From: Apostichopus japonicus
Lineage: Eukaryota; Echinodermata; Holothuroidea; Aspidochirotida; Stichopodidae
NCBI RefSeq assembly: GCF_037975245.1
Contig: NC_092577.1
Location: forward strand, 11,722,013 to 11,786,012
Direction of reading: 5' to 3'
Length of the DNA stretch: 64,000 nt
Part shown: positions 22,428-34,903 of the stretch, one piece after another
Numbering within the stretch: position 1 is the stretch's first letter
Layout of the letters: every line of letters begins with the position of its first letter
Notes under the pieces: generated by a model
What the model saw: only the letters and a program-made list of their open reading frames with translations
What the model was told of the DNA's origin: nothing
Databases searched by the model: none
Translations under genes and position numbers: made by a program

Positions 22428-22510
22428 GTCATTTTGCTTTCTTTCATTTTTCGATCAACTAGTTAAACTGGTGTGTTGTATGCATATTGTCATTAGTAAT
22501 GTGTACAATC
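22428..22510. repeat. Right part of the interrupted 160-bp-class array
   Basis: The interrupted unit continues here (gtcattttgctttctttc, then gtgttgtatgcatattgtc) on the far side of the inserted element, and then decays. Confidence 0.8.
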
Positions 22511-22792
22511 ATTAGTAGATGACTAATATGTTTTATCACATATATATTGCCGTATCTTATTTTAAATATGCTTTATCGTCAGATCACTTAGATATGTTGT
22601 CTGTAAAGTTTTTTCTGCCAGAATAATTTATGCAAACTGCAGTATCCCCCCCCCCCCAGTTTCTCTTGTTGTTGTTGTTAACCTCCTTCCACTCACAGCA
22701 CAGGCCAGAATGTCATGTGAGTTATTTTTTAATTTGAACAAAATGAAATTCAATTTTATACCAATATATATCTCAACAGTCTCCAGATTGCT

Positions 22793-22945
22793 TTCATTCC
22801 TGCTTCTATATTTACCTGAGTTTGTTATTGCGTTCATTCCTGCTTCTATATTTACCTGAGTTTGTTATTGCGTTCATTCCTGGTTTAATATTTAACCGAA
22901 TTTTTTATTGCGTTTATTCCTGCTTTTATATTTAACTGAATTTGA
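22793..22945. repeat. 40-bp tandem repeat, about 3.5 copies
   Basis: The unit begins cattcctgcttctatattt. The first two copies are identical over 40 bp and the later ones diverge. Confidence 0.93.
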
Positions 22946-24064
22946 AATGATAACACTTGCAATAGAGAGTGTTTCTTTGGCGTATAGTATTTGCGTTGAC
23001 TGATTCAATGTCGCTTCTTTTGGCGTCGTACATGTAACGCGCATGGAGTATTGAGAGCATATCGCAATTAGAATTTGCGTTGTCTCTCTTCGACGTTTCA
23101 ATTTTACGACATAAGCTGCCCGACCAGTGGTTTGAAGAAACACAATACCGATGCTAAATTAGAACATATATTGTACGTTGTCATGACGTCAAAAATATTC
23201 TTAATTTTCTTCCTCTGAAAGTCGGTCCAACCATGGCTGCTTCCATTCTGTGGTACTATCTAACATGCCCCTATTTGGAGAAAATAAAGGTTTTCTTGTA
23301 ATTTCGAAAAGTGACGTATCATATAAAAGAATGGCATTCTTACGTCATGTTTGAGGGAACAATCTAAGTTAATCCTAATGCATATGTTTGTAAAATTGTA
23401 TCCTATGGATGTACTACAGGGTTAACTCAGTTTGACGTATCCTGTGGAAACCATCCATGGGCGATTGGTGCACACCAAAAATGTAAATAACCAAGGAGAA
23501 TAACATGCATGGAACATGGGGAGTTCATATGTTTCCTTTTTGGTCACATTTAGTGTTTAGGGAAGTGATTGGGGATGCTGTTTCGATTATTTGGTCACAT
23601 AAGAGCTGGCATGATAGTCGAGACAAGGGACGATGGAAAGTAGTTATTCTGCTTCACATATGTTGTGTGTGCTCTTATCTAGTTAACCACGGTTGTTGGG
23701 GGTTCACCGCAGTCTCCAATACAAACGTATGAAAGTGGCGGTGAAAGACAAACCTGTTCTTCAAAGGTTGGAAATTGGAATGAAATTTTATGTGTGTTAC
23801 ATGGACAATCAAAAGTTACTTGATAGCATATAGAATGCAATATGTAAATTTATTCACCGACGCAAAGATATGCTGAAACTGAGTTTCATATATACTTTTA
23901 TATTAGCAAGTTTGTAAACATGAATTATAAGGTGGACTCCGATATTCTTTTATATTACAATGTTCAATCATAGAGATTACGTAGGCTACTATGAAAGAGA
24001 AGCATTGTATTCTTTTATGGTCAATACAGTCTTGTATTATCATATCAGCTTATAAACTTATCTC
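22946..24064. other. Intergenic, no gene recognised
   Basis: Only short frames without domains are present, on either strand. Confidence 0.5.
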
Positions 24065-24072
24065 TCTATGAG

Positions 24073-25270
24073 CAGGCGCGGCGGAACGGGAAAATTATTG
24101 GGGGGGCTAATATGTGGAGACTATCTAAGCGGAGCGCCACCATCGGTTGGCGCGGAGCGTACAAGAAAATTTTGGGTTTTTCAAACCCCCCAGATGGCCG
24201 GAAACGGCATTTCCCGAGTGTTTTATGCTATGAATACCTAGCCCTAAAACATGAGTCTCAAGCCTGCAATTTCTCAGATTGCACGTAAAAATCTGTAAAA
24301 ACATTGTAATTTGTATATTCGATGGTGTTTTAAGAGATTAGCTATTACTCGACGTGTACTCGCAAAGACGTTTTTGAGTGTAGTAAATTACTACTTGCAA
24401 TTAAATGCAATAATTACAAGGGCGTCGGAAGCTATTTTTGATTGGTACGGCGGTTCAGAGTGTGGCCAACTATCATAATTATCGGGGGGACGTTTGGTAG
24501 GTCAAACTACGCTACGCGCCACCACGGTTGGCGCGTAGCGTAATGGAGAAAATTTTGAAAATATGCCTCCCAGATTGCAGGAAATGGCACTTCCCGAGCT
24601 TGAAAACAAGACCCCTGTCATGCCAGAGTAGTCACATTTAGCCTACTTACCGTCATCATTATTGAAAATTATTGAAACATATACCTCCGAGATTTTTTTT
24701 CTCCATTTTTTAGTCCTACTTTCTTTTTTTTGGCGTCGTGAATATTTGCCCGTACCGGCTCCGACGCCCCTGAATTAAATAAATGTCATAAGAAAACACA
24801 GAAAGCATTTCATTATGTCAACAAATGGGTAATTCCAAAACCATGTGCAGTTGCCAACAAATTTCTATGACCTAGCACCCTATACAGTACAGGTGAAATG
24901 CTAATATTGTGTTTTTGTTCGTTTAATAATTGATTGCGTTTAAGCCATGTTCCACGCCTTGCGTGTACTCGTAGACGGTGTAAACGCAAATGTTGATGAG
25001 TGTAGCGTTTAGCTTATTACCCTCTCATTTAAAACACCAATATTCGATGAGGCATGATACAGACAATCAATTATCATATTTAATTATTACACCTATATAG
25101 TATACGTGTGCATCGGACAGATCAACAAGTATGCATTAAAAGTGGGCAGATGCACGTTTCGGAGCCTTGGTAAATATTGGGGGGGCTTATCATGCATTTG
25201 CCCCCTCAACTTTTTCATTGGGGGGGCTGAGCCCCCCCAAGCCCCCCCCCCCCCGGTTCCGCCGCCACTG
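24073..25270. mobile_element. hAT-like non-autonomous DNA transposon, 8-bp target duplication
   Basis: An exact 8-bp duplication, tctatgag, lies at 24065-24072 and 25271-25278. The ends are inverted repeats (left caggcgcggcggaac; right, reversed, cagtggcggcggaacc). CAG...CTG ends and an 8-bp duplication are hAT features. Subterminal G-runs follow the left end and C-runs precede the right end. A core containing gagcgccaccatcggttgg is shared with the element at 29203-29857. There is no transposase. Confidence 0.9.
24417..24772. mobile_element. Related element nested inside the hAT-like element
   Basis: The ends are inverted (left caagggcgtcggaagc; right, reversed, caggggcgtcggagcc) and resemble the outer element's. 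The interior repeats the gcgccaccacggttggcgcg core. The flanking 8-mers do not match convincingly (aataatta, aattaaat), so the target duplication has decayed or the origin is by internal rearrangement. Confidence 0.65.
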
Positions 25271-26045
25271 TCTATGAGTAACATTGTTTGCTTTTTACAC
25301 TCTGTCAAGTGTAATCAATGGCTCATAAAGATTTCCGGAGATACATTATGATCGCGGTGTCATGTCCCACGTTTATAAAACCCATTATTCATGAACATAA
25401 TCGTTTCAAAGTCCGATATGAAATGGCGTAATTCTTAATTGTGTGATAAAAGCGGGTGATACTGCCTTGATCCAGGTCCCTTTAATTTAAGCAACTGTAA
25501 AGGCCTGAAACCTTCTGGGAGGTTCTTGGGAAAATAAGTAAACCTAAGTATCGGTAGACCTACAGATGTATTGGAATATACGTACGTTATCTAATAAATG
25601 TGTTCAGCTGGTCAGAGAACATCATAATTTGCGTAAGAAGTTAACCACGTGAACAAGGGACGCATACGACAATAAGAAAAACAGATTGGTTAAAAACTAT
25701 CTACTTTCCAAGTTATGTACTTGCTACAGGGTACGGTCTATTGCAGAGGCAAAGGCGTTGCATGGTTCGATGTTGTATTTTTGTGTCAAAAGATACATTA
25801 ACTCTTGCCTCACTGAGTCTCAATTATGTTGATATCAAATGATAGATCAAAGACGTTACTTGTTTCATGATGAATTGGTAGGAAGCTATGATATGTCGTA
25901 ATCAACTGACTCGTAAGGTTAAACATGCTATAGTAATACAACCAGGACTGATAGCTGTGATTTTAATAGTGTTAAAAAATATCAAAACTACCTATAAATG
26001 CAAATGCGGAGTATTTACAATCATGAGAACTAAATGAATTGACAG

Positions 26046-26438
26046 CAGGGGGTAGGAGTCGGGGGGGGGGCACTGGGGACACGTGCCTCCACTTTTTTCC
26101 ACCATAGCAAATGTGCCCTATACTGGAAAATAAAATGACATTGTGCCCCTTTGATGAAGAACTGTCTTTTGGATATCTTAAGCCTTTGTTAATTTTAGTA
26201 TTTAGTTTAATTATTTATTTTGAGTCTGTACATGCTATTTTTAAAATGGCATCCCATATCTTTTTGTAGCACGGTTAACAATAAACAATCTCAATAAATA
26301 GTATTGATAGCATACTAACACATCATATATATTTAAGTGATATGGCAGGTGTGTATCGGTTTATAGCATAACGAGTGGTGGTTGTGGAATGAAAAGGTGC
26401 CCCTCTGATGCTGTGCCCCTCCCTCTTTTTGGAAGCTG
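26046..26438. mobile_element. Short hAT-like element, 8-bp target duplication
   Basis: An exact attgacag duplication is present at 26038-26045 and 26439-26446. The ends are cag/ctg, and both ends are followed inward by G-rich sequence leading to ggggcac (right end read in reverse). The inverted repeats are otherwise poor. It is non-coding. Confidence 0.7.
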
Positions 26439-26446
26439 ATTGACAG

Positions 26447-29194
26447 TGATGTCAAGGTGATGTTAATCTAGACTATGCCGTTCCTCAATTTGGGCTTTGT
26501 AAATATTTATTCAGAATATACCAGAAAAGTCTGCTTTCCCACTTTCACCTTAACCAGAGATGTGTTGCATGTCGCATTTCATATCTTTAAAATATCTAAT
26601 ATGCAAGTATGGCTTTTACTTTGTGATTCAATAATAAGAGAAAATTAGTACAAACGATGACCTTTTGAAGTAATAATCCTATGCAACTCTTTGTAGTTTT
26701 TATTGAAGGTCATGAATGTTTCAGATTGAAGTCTCAAATCTTTCCGTTTACCATAGTTAGTATTACTGAAATTGTATTGATGTATTGATACATATAACCT
26801 ATCAATATGGTAAATACAAATTTTGACTAGTGATCGAATTACCAGTTCAGTAAAGCCTGACTTTATCCCCAACCAATATGCAAGTTTTTAATCTTTTCTT
26901 GTTCAGCTGAAATGCTTTCTACAAAGACAATAGTATAGCGATCGCATTATTGCTTTCAAACGATTTTCACAGGAGGGAGGAGGGAGGGGGGGGGGGGGGG
27001 GGTGGGCGTACACTAAGGCCGACATACCAACCATTGCATCTACCTATGAGAAAAAGTGACATAAAGAACATGAGAATGATTCATTTTATCTTACGCCCAA
27101 GTTGCCATTTTGAAATTAAGAAAAAGGATTTTACATCTTAACGTTGATGTAAATAAAATCGGTAGAACTGCAAGAATGCTGTTAACGAGAGAGAATGATA
27201 GCACTTATTCTGTTTCTACGCAGTCTTTTGTAGAAAGTGTCCATCATTCTATCATGTACTGCAATAGACTCGTAAGCGATGAAGTCCCCTTCAAAAACGA
27301 GTGTATCTACCACTAGTGGAAAGATATTATTCGATAAATAAATGGATTAAGTATGTATGAGTCAATAGTTCCTTGAATCATATCTTTGAACAGGCGGCTA
27401 AGATTATTCAATAATATTTAGTCATTTTCCTCGAAAAACTGTTAATATATAGTTATCTCCATTCGCTATTATAAATGTCATTGTGATGCATAATGGTAGA
27501 TCCGCATTGTCTTAAATGGATCATTGTTTAAATTGAATGCCTTAGAAGCAAAGAATAACATGGAAACATGTTTTTGGATCAGAGTATTACTTAGCTATAC
27601 TTCTGGGGCAAACTTATTGTGTGCTATGCATTATTCATTTCAACTAGCAAAGCTCTGCATGCATGTTTGAAGTCTGTACAAACTATAGGAACAAACTATA
27701 GGAACAAACTATAGGAACAAACTATAGGAACAAACTATAGGTCAGTTGTATACTCTACACAAGCGAACTAAACGTTGATGTTGAATCTATCCAGGATGCT
27801 AAGAACATTTATTGGTTCCTTTCATCCAAATCTTTATTAGTTCGCATATACTGGTCCACACCTCCAATTGTCAGTCGGGGGAAATGAAATATGAAAGGAT
27901 TCCCAAAGTACGGAAATCGATAAGCATCTCGGATCTCGGGTTGAAATCACCCGTGAGATAAATACATTCTTTGGAATTTAGTAGTTATAATGAAGTCATT
28001 GAAAACATCAACATGAAACTCGATAGTATGGTAGTTCGGCATTTGGCGCTTTTCGTGCAAGTATTCTATATGAGTCATGTACTAACGCTTTGACAACTAT
28101 GTAATATTGTTGATCAATACAGAGGCAAACATGGGCTAACTAGTTGCTAGAATGTTTTTTTTTTTCGTTAAGGCGTACTCTCCCGGAGTTACTACTACTA
28201 GTGCGCAGCGTAATTCTACCACTGCGTTACAACAGGGCACACAATTGATAATAACTTACACAGTTCGCAGCGTAGTTAATTGCAAGGTAGCACAGTTAAA
28301 ATAGAAGATCGAACGATGGGACTGTTATGTTACTCGAAGTGTAGAACCATTTCAGCACGATATGGCAGAACTGAAATAAACAGTTGGAATGATTTGTTAA
28401 TGCCTAAAATAATGTACCAAATACTTAGTATAGAATATGAATAACTATTAAGCATATTACGGGGATCGCGTTTCAGTTTTGATATAAATGGACATCTGTC
28501 ACGGGTTACGTAAGGCAGTGCACAAGAAGTAAAACATTATAACACGGTGGTACAGTTTCTAATTTATTATAAGAAATTAAACTAAAACCCTGCAAGGGGA
28601 ATAACAGAATGACGAAAATGTTAGCATGTTCTCAACATGTTGGAGTGTACACATAACACCATAAACTCTTACACATGAATATTTTGATATTAAAAAATAT
28701 CGGACTGACACAGTTACATCCATGTATTACATTAACTTAATATTCCCTCACTACTGTATGTGAGAGACTTCCATCATAGTCCACTGAATATAATATTAAG
28801 CAACTTTCTGCACACAAAATACGGTATTTCATTAATTGGATTCTAAAGTAAACGTAATGACAACAAGTATGCAATAACTTACGGGACCGTTTTTTAAGCA
28901 ACCCCCGGTTCTTCAATGTCAGCAAAACATGTGGGAACACGAAGTTACCCTGTAGCCACATGCGGGAACACCCAGTAACCCGACTAACAATACATAAAAC
29001 TTGACAGGAACACACAGCGACACAACTTTGACTCAATTCGACAGGAAACACACAGTATACCTGCACGGTACGGAAGAGTGCGTCGTCAGTCTTGCCCGAC
29101 ATAATAATAATAATGAGTCACGCCCCAATTGCCGCTACTACTTTTATACTAGCCCTCGGCATCTCAGGCAAAATTCCATCCAATGAATGAATGT
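26447..29194. other. Intergenic, no gene recognised; poly-G run and 13-bp repeat inside
   Basis: Frames up to about 120 codons occur but show no domains and are not supported. A poly-G run lies at about 26986-27002. A 13-bp tandem repeat is listed separately. Confidence 0.5.
27679..27740. repeat. 13-bp tandem repeat, five copies
   Basis: The unit caaactataggaa is repeated almost perfectly. Confidence 0.95.
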
Positions 29195-29202
29195 CAATTG
29201 AA

Positions 29203-29857
29203 CAAGGGCGGCGGAAGCACTTTTAATCTGGGGGGGCACCGACATCAAAGGGCACTTTGCAGAAATTCGCTTGGACTGATGCAGCCTTATATTTAGTAGC
29301 CTTTATAACTCTTATTGTATTATCTTATTTGCGTATACACATCACTCCATCAACGCCCTCACCCCCCCCCCCCCCCCCTTAAAGGAAAATACTAGCACTG
29401 CAATATCCAATGTGCAAATTGGGAAACAAGGAAAAAGTTTTCTTTTGAGACAAAATGAGGTGAAATCATGCTAGTTGCTAATGTAGGAATCTTCCGAATT
29501 AAAGTTTATTTCTTGTCAATATCTTAACAATTTTTTTCCATTCGAAATAGCATTGAGTTTGACCCACAGAAATTCATTAAAAGTCAGGGGCGAAGCCAGG
29601 ATTTGCAAAGTTGTATGCACGACTATCTGAGCGGAGCGCCACCATCGGTTGGCGCGGAGCGTACAAGAAAATTTTGGGTTTTACAGACCCCTCAGATGGC
29701 TGGAAACGGCCCTTCCCGAGTGTTCATTCTGGTTCCCTGGCCTCTTGCTAACTTGAGACACCTCAATTTTTATGTAGAAAAAGGGCACATTTTTAACCTG
29801 AGGAAAAGTGGGGGGGGGGGCACGTGCCCCCTGTGCCCCCCGGTTCCGCCGCCCTTG
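29203..29857. mobile_element. hAT-like non-autonomous element, second long copy
   Basis: The ends are inverted repeats (left caagggcggcggaa; right, reversed, caagggcggcggaacc). The flanks caattgaa (29195-29202) and caattgac (29858-29865) match at 7 of 8 positions. The interior from about 29622 to 29725 is nearly identical to 24108-24220 of the first element. Poly-C at 29362-29378 and G-runs sit near the ends. Confidence 0.85.
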
Positions 29858-29865
29858 CAATTGAC

Positions 29866-31719
29866 GTTACGCAAATTTACTCCGCGTAGTCCAGATGGCC
29901 AGGCATTCCCTAGCCCTTGACACACCCAAGATAGTTATTTACATACGACGTGACTGAATTCCATCTGGCTACGTGACAACATCATGCTTGCTGTAGTCCG
30001 AGATTCCACTAAATTATTGAGCTGAACACAAATCTCAATTACATTTATACTTGCAGAAACATCTTTTTCCGCGGAGGTATGACATCTTTAAAGTGTAACA
30101 GTCGGGGAATTTTAGTTAACGGTCTTCTAGAACCCAGGAGCTCCGACCCGACGACAACAGGTTGTGCGGAATCGCTTATGTCATTGTATGCAAACCAAGC
30201 AAATAACAAAGGTTTCTGATGTAAGCACATTCAACATATAAACTAAATTACAAGTTCAAAAATGTAAAAACTAAGGTTGATAGCATAGAAATCAATATGT
30301 TAATGTGTTAACTGTTCAGTTAGTTGGCATTAACGTGACGTCATCAAATGCGCTTTACGCATGACATCGCCCTTTGTTTGATAGAAAGAAATTACACATT
30401 ACACGGTATAGAAGCATTGGGACTTTGTGATAAAATAAACCTTTTCATTATATCAGATCATCATCATAACCCTAGGTTTTCCCTTTACAACCTATTGTCT
30501 AATACCTTCCGAGGCATATTTGCTTGATATCGAAAGCCTAGTTTATAGCTCCAAAGTTCAAGTTGAGTTGGAGTATTATTTGCCATCGCGTGACAAGGCA
30601 GATGTTATTGATATATACGCCATTCAGAATAAAGCAACGAACGGGAGCTGAATCCTCCCAAATCTTCCGAAAGGTTGTTGGAAAATTCAGAATATAAGGT
30701 ACAATTAACATTTCAAACCCACAGACGTTACAAACCCGTGAGAGATCACTGACTGACAGGTAAGTTAGAGAATCTGAAAAAGGAAATATATTTTACAAAA
30801 TCTATCTTTGAAGTTTCAAATGTATTATTGTTCGACGTATAGGAATCCCTGCACCGACGTCAGGTCGTCTGCAACGGAAATTCATCAGTCGAAAAGACAT
30901 TGAAGCTTTAATGTGGCAATATGTAGTGTTATCGATTGGCTGAGTTGTAAGGCTACGACGATACCAATTCAAACGCAGTCAATTCGGCATGGTCGTTCAT
31001 CGTGCCCGTCAGAACTGATTATGCGAGCGCTATATAATATTCTTATAAAGCTGAATTATAGAAGGATATTTTCCAGTTGTAAAATGATTTCAAATCAAAA
31101 TTTTATGTTCAACGAATATAGAAGAGTGACATAAAGGGGGAAGTAAAAGGAAGAATAACCACACTGGAACAACACCGTTACTTTACTACAATAATGTTAA
31201 ACTGTAAAGGCCAACCTTTTTTTGGAAGTGGAAGTTAAAGTTAAACCTATGGCGGACAATGGATATTGAAAAAGTAGACTTTTTAAAAACTTTCTTTATC
31301 AAAGGTTATTTTGTGTAGAAAGAATTTGTGGAATTTCTGAAATAAAATTGGTCAGAATTCTCGACAAAAAATGAATGTTTGAGATTAAGCAGTCAAACGT
31401 TTGACATGGAATGTTGCACTTTCCAATATACGATTTGGGATACTGTAGTAAGAATGATCCTGAACCCAATTGTTTTCATGCCTCTTTGTAGATAGTGGCA
31501 CAGAGGATCAAAGAAAAGCAAGAAAATAAACAAAGTACTGTACTCTCTCAAAGCAGTTTATCAATAACTTTCACCAAACATTGATTGAGTAACATTCAAG
31601 ACGTAAAGGTTTGTTTTTCTATTATGATCCATAACCTCTTAATGATATATGCAAACTCTTAAAGGAATAGAAATGTTGTAACAGTTAGTTTAACGTAACA
31701 TTTCTCTGTCTATTTCTAG
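29866..31719. other. Upstream region of the plus-strand TRIM gene
   Basis: No gene is recognised. The region ends with a probable splice acceptor (tgtctatttctag, 31719) 39 bases before the TRIM start codon, so the gene probably has a 5' non-coding exon somewhere here. The promoter was not identified. Confidence 0.45.
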
Positions 31720-31758
31720 ATACATATATCACAGAAGGAAGGCTATTCTTTTACACCA

Positions 31759-33966
31759 ATGGCATCGAAAGTCCCCTTTGAACATTTTGAAGAGAGCTTC
31801 TTTAAATGTTCTGTTTGTTTGGATCAATTTAAAGAACCGAAACAGTTACCGTGTCTTCATCGATACTGTAAGGAATGCTTGCAAACACTTATTCAGACCA
31901 GCAATAATAATAAAGTGAAATGTCCGTTATGTAATCAGGAATGCACAATATCAGCAAACGGGATTGAAGATTTTCAAACCGATTTTCACATGAAGAGTAT
32001 GCTTGAGTTCTTACAATTGCAGAAATCATGTGAAAATAAAGACTTGAAGAAATGTAAAAGCTGTTCAAAGAATACAAAAGCTTCAGCATATTGCTTTAAG
32101 TGTAAAGGCTTTTTATGTGAAGCATGCCGTGACGTTCACGCCAGCGCCACGACGTTAAATGAGCATCAACCACATACTCATAGCTTGGATGATATTACAG
32201 CTAAGAACTTAAGTTTGGAAAAGTTGGCTGCACTTACGGAAGCTCCCAAGTGTCATATCCATGACAATTCTGACGCAACCTTATGTTGTAGTTCTTGTGG
32301 AAATCTACCAATTTGCTTTGCTTGTAGACACGGTTATCACAAAGAACATCGTTATTGTGGGGTAGGACAACTTGCTGTACGTGAAAGCGAGTTGCTCGAA
32401 CAAAATATTGCTGAACTAAAGCACAACAGAAGATCATACGAGCTACCAAGGAAAATTCAAATAACAACGCGAAAACTGAGTGAAAATGTTGCAACGAAAA
32501 CAGAAGAATTGACAAATCAACACATACAACAGGTTCGTAAGATTAAATATGAACTGTCAGCATGTACCACTAAACGAGAACGAGGTGTAACTGATATAGA
32601 AAACAGACTGAAACGCGAATACAGCCAAATAAGTTTTCATTTGGAGGAAGAGATGAGCCAAGTGAAAGAGAAATATGATCGTGTCAAGAAAAAAGCTAAA
32701 AGAACGTATGACGATGAAACCGAAAAGTTTATTGAAGAATGCAACAAAATTGAGGGAGCACTCTGCATGGAACTTTCAAATATAGATGCTAGTTTTAAAG
32801 ATATGAGAACAGCAATGGAATTACATGTAAAGGAAAAGGAAATGGAATTAAAAAGAATATCAGATTATTGTGACCAGGTTATTGAACGGTACGAGAACGT
32901 CACAGAAACGACTTCATCTATTCTTGCTACTAAAGACGAGTGGACATACGTTCAGTGTATCCCTGATATCAGAGCAGCCTGTGCAACTCTTAAAGAAGAC
33001 ATGGAAAAGGATATATTACAGCTAGAATCCTTATCAGATGTTGCTATAGAAGATACAAGAAGCGTTGATGTTGATGACGTCACGATTACTAAACACGAGG
33101 AGTCAGTAGTCGATGTTCAGGGAATCAAAACTGAAAGTTGGTGGATTAATGACATTGCGTACATCGGTGACGATTATATCGTCGTCACTGGCCGGGCGTC
33201 TAGTAGTCACTCACACATCACTGTCATCAATAGAAGAGGGGAAATACAACGACAGGATCAGATAAAGTCTGATAAGACGTCCTTCCCAAATCGTTTCTGT
33301 TGTTTTTCATCAAAGTTTAAAGTTGTAACAGCTTGCTGGCCTCATGAAGTGGGTTTATACGATGTCCGTGATGGTTCATACAACAAGAAATACATCAATG
33401 ACATCGTCAATAGCTGGTTTACACATCGGCAGGTCAAGTGTTTAACCAAGAATCCTGTCAGCAATGACATCATTGTTGGTACAGACAGTAGAGAGGTGTA
33501 TATCTTCGATGATCGATTGAATTACAGTTACACCATATCACTTCCAAATGTAATTCGTGGTTCGCATAATATCACTGTACACAGAGGTAGTCTCCTGGTC
33601 TGTGACTACGATGGTAAGAGAGCATATTCAGTCACCATGGAGGGATCAGAGAGTGAGGTGATGTGTGAATTCACCAAACCGGATATTGGCGGTACCCATG
33701 TACCTCTCAATGTGTGTACAGATACGAAAGACTTCGTTTACATATTATGGAGAGCAAACATCGCTGGTCATGAGAATCGTGTCGTCGTACGGTACAGTCA
33801 AGATGGCCGACTACTACTCACCACATACCCTGTAGACGACAACTGTTGTTGTGTGACCACGTCATCAGTAAATGGGGTGGAAAAGCTTTTATTAGCGACA
33901 TATGTGTCGGGGAAGTTATACACTTACGACCTTGTAGATGATAGACGGAATTTTAGTTCTACTTAA
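31759..33966 (+). CDS. TRIM-family E3 ubiquitin ligase, RING - two B-boxes - coiled coil - beta-propeller, 735 aa
   Basis: The RING (residues 17-58) has a full C3HC4 set: C17, C20, C32, H34, C37, C40, C55, C58. B-box 1 follows (C99, C102, C112, C115, C120, C123 and later His). B-box 2 has C165, H168, C177, C180, C186, C189, H194, H197. A charged heptad-rich coiled coil spans about 208-400, then a C-terminal NHL/WD-like propeller from about 440 to the end with repeats such as SHITVINRRGE and VGTDSREVYIFDD. The known family role is ubiquitin transfer through the RING, often in innate immunity or RNA regulation. The target here is unknown. The coding part is a single exon with no frameshift. The start is supported by alignment with the MAS... 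starts of the two minus-strand paralogues. It faces the opposite way from them. Confidence 0.92.
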   Translation: MASKVPFEHFEESFFKCSVCLDQFKEPKQLPCLHRYCKECLQTLIQTSNNNKVKCPLCNQECTISANGIEDFQTDFHMKSMLEFLQLQKSCENKDLKKCKSCSKNTKASAYCFKCKGFLCEACRDVHASATTLNEHQPHTHSLDDITAKNLSLEKLAALTEAPKCHIHDNSDATLCCSSCGNLPICFACRHGYHKEHRYCGVGQLAVRESELLEQNIAELKHNRRSYELPRKIQITTRKLSENVATKTEELTNQHIQQVRKIKYELSACTTKRERGVTDIENRLKREYSQISFHLEEEMSQVKEKYDRVKKKAKRTYDDETEKFIEECNKIEGALCMELSNIDASFKDMRTAMELHVKEKEMELKRISDYCDQVIERYENVTETTSSILATKDEWTYVQCIPDIRAACATLKEDMEKDILQLESLSDVAIEDTRSVDVDDVTITKHEESVVDVQGIKTESWWINDIAYIGDDYIVVTGRASSSHSHITVINRRGEIQRQDQIKSDKTSFPNRFCCFSSKFKVVTACWPHEVGLYDVRDGSYNKKYINDIVNSWFTHRQVKCLTKNPVSNDIIVGTDSREVYIFDDRLNYSYTISLPNVIRGSHNITVHRGSLLVCDYDGKRAYSVTMEGSESEVMCEFTKPDIGGTHVPLNVCTDTKDFVYILWRANIAGHENRVVVRYSQDGRLLLTTYPVDDNCCCVTTSSVNGVEKLLLATYVSGKLYTYDLVDDRRNFSST

Positions 33967-34903
33967 CTTACTCTAAGGTGTTCCCTGAGGATGTTTTTCC
34001 ATCTTCATTATATCTGTTTCTATCCCGGCGATAGGAATTTGTCCCTAACTGCCAATCTCAAATTAAAGCTTTAACAATTGCAACACTGCCGTCGTTTCTT
34101 TTACCTTCAACATTCTGTAAGCGTAAGCGTATTGGCCTAACAATTTTCGTTATAATACATACTAATGGCGTTTAAAGTATTTGATTTTCTCTATACACTG
34201 ATTCATTGACACATACGCTTCTTTAGATTTAGTAATCGTCTTCGTCTGTCTGGTCAAGTAAGTCTTAAAAAGAAATTTCGGTTGCTACATTTGATTGCGG
34301 GAAAATACAAGCTTGATATTTCTCCGTCTTTAAGACAAACCATATACTCAATTCGCTCACTAATTTGTAAGAAAAAGATATGAACTTTGAAATGTGTTGA
34401 TAATTTGTAACATTATTCGACAACAACAAACTGATCAAATGAATTATGTCATCACGGCTAATGCAAATGTTTTGTTGTTTATAAAAGTGCTTAAACTTAT
34501 TTTTCTAAAGAGGAAGATAATATATTGACACAAAGTTTTGCATTTTGAAATTCTTAAGGCAAAGAAAAATATCTTTACGAGTGTGACCCAATTTCAGCAT
34601 GCAATCACTATTAAAATCAATCAGCATATATTGCTGTTTCATTTGTATATTTGAATTTAGGGTATACAGGCAACGAAAACTGCCGAGATTGTTTCATTTA
34701 ATTTACGTAGTGACTGAGTATTTTGAGATAGTACCAACTATTCCTTTAAGTTTGTCTCCTATGGCTTGTATGACATATATAATTGAATATTTGAACTTCT
34801 TGCAATACCTGACCAAAAAAGCTATTTCACGTTCCTAGCATTTGTCAAGACGAGACGTTTAGACGTTGCCTTTGTGAATGATAACTCCAAGTGTCTTTAT
34901 AAA
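33967..34903 (+). other. 3' flank of the plus-strand TRIM gene
   Basis: An ATTAAA at about 34062 is the first plausible polyadenylation signal. Nothing else is recognised. The small open frame near 34600 has no domains. Confidence 0.4.

Noticed and set aside
21181-22510. CRISPR-like array of repeats and spacers
   Set aside because: The repeats are long and directly tandem with no unique spacers, and the genome is clearly eukaryotic.
24417-24772. A clean 8-bp target duplication for the nested element
   Set aside because: The flanking 8-mers match at only about half of the positions, so I do not claim a duplication there.
25093-25351. Overlapping frames with G- and P-runs on both strands
   Set aside because: They cross the poly-G/poly-C terminal region of the hAT-like element and are low complexity.
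28737-29102. 121-codon minus-strand frame as a gene
   Set aside because: No domain, signal or splice context was recognised and composition resembles the surrounding intergenic DNA.
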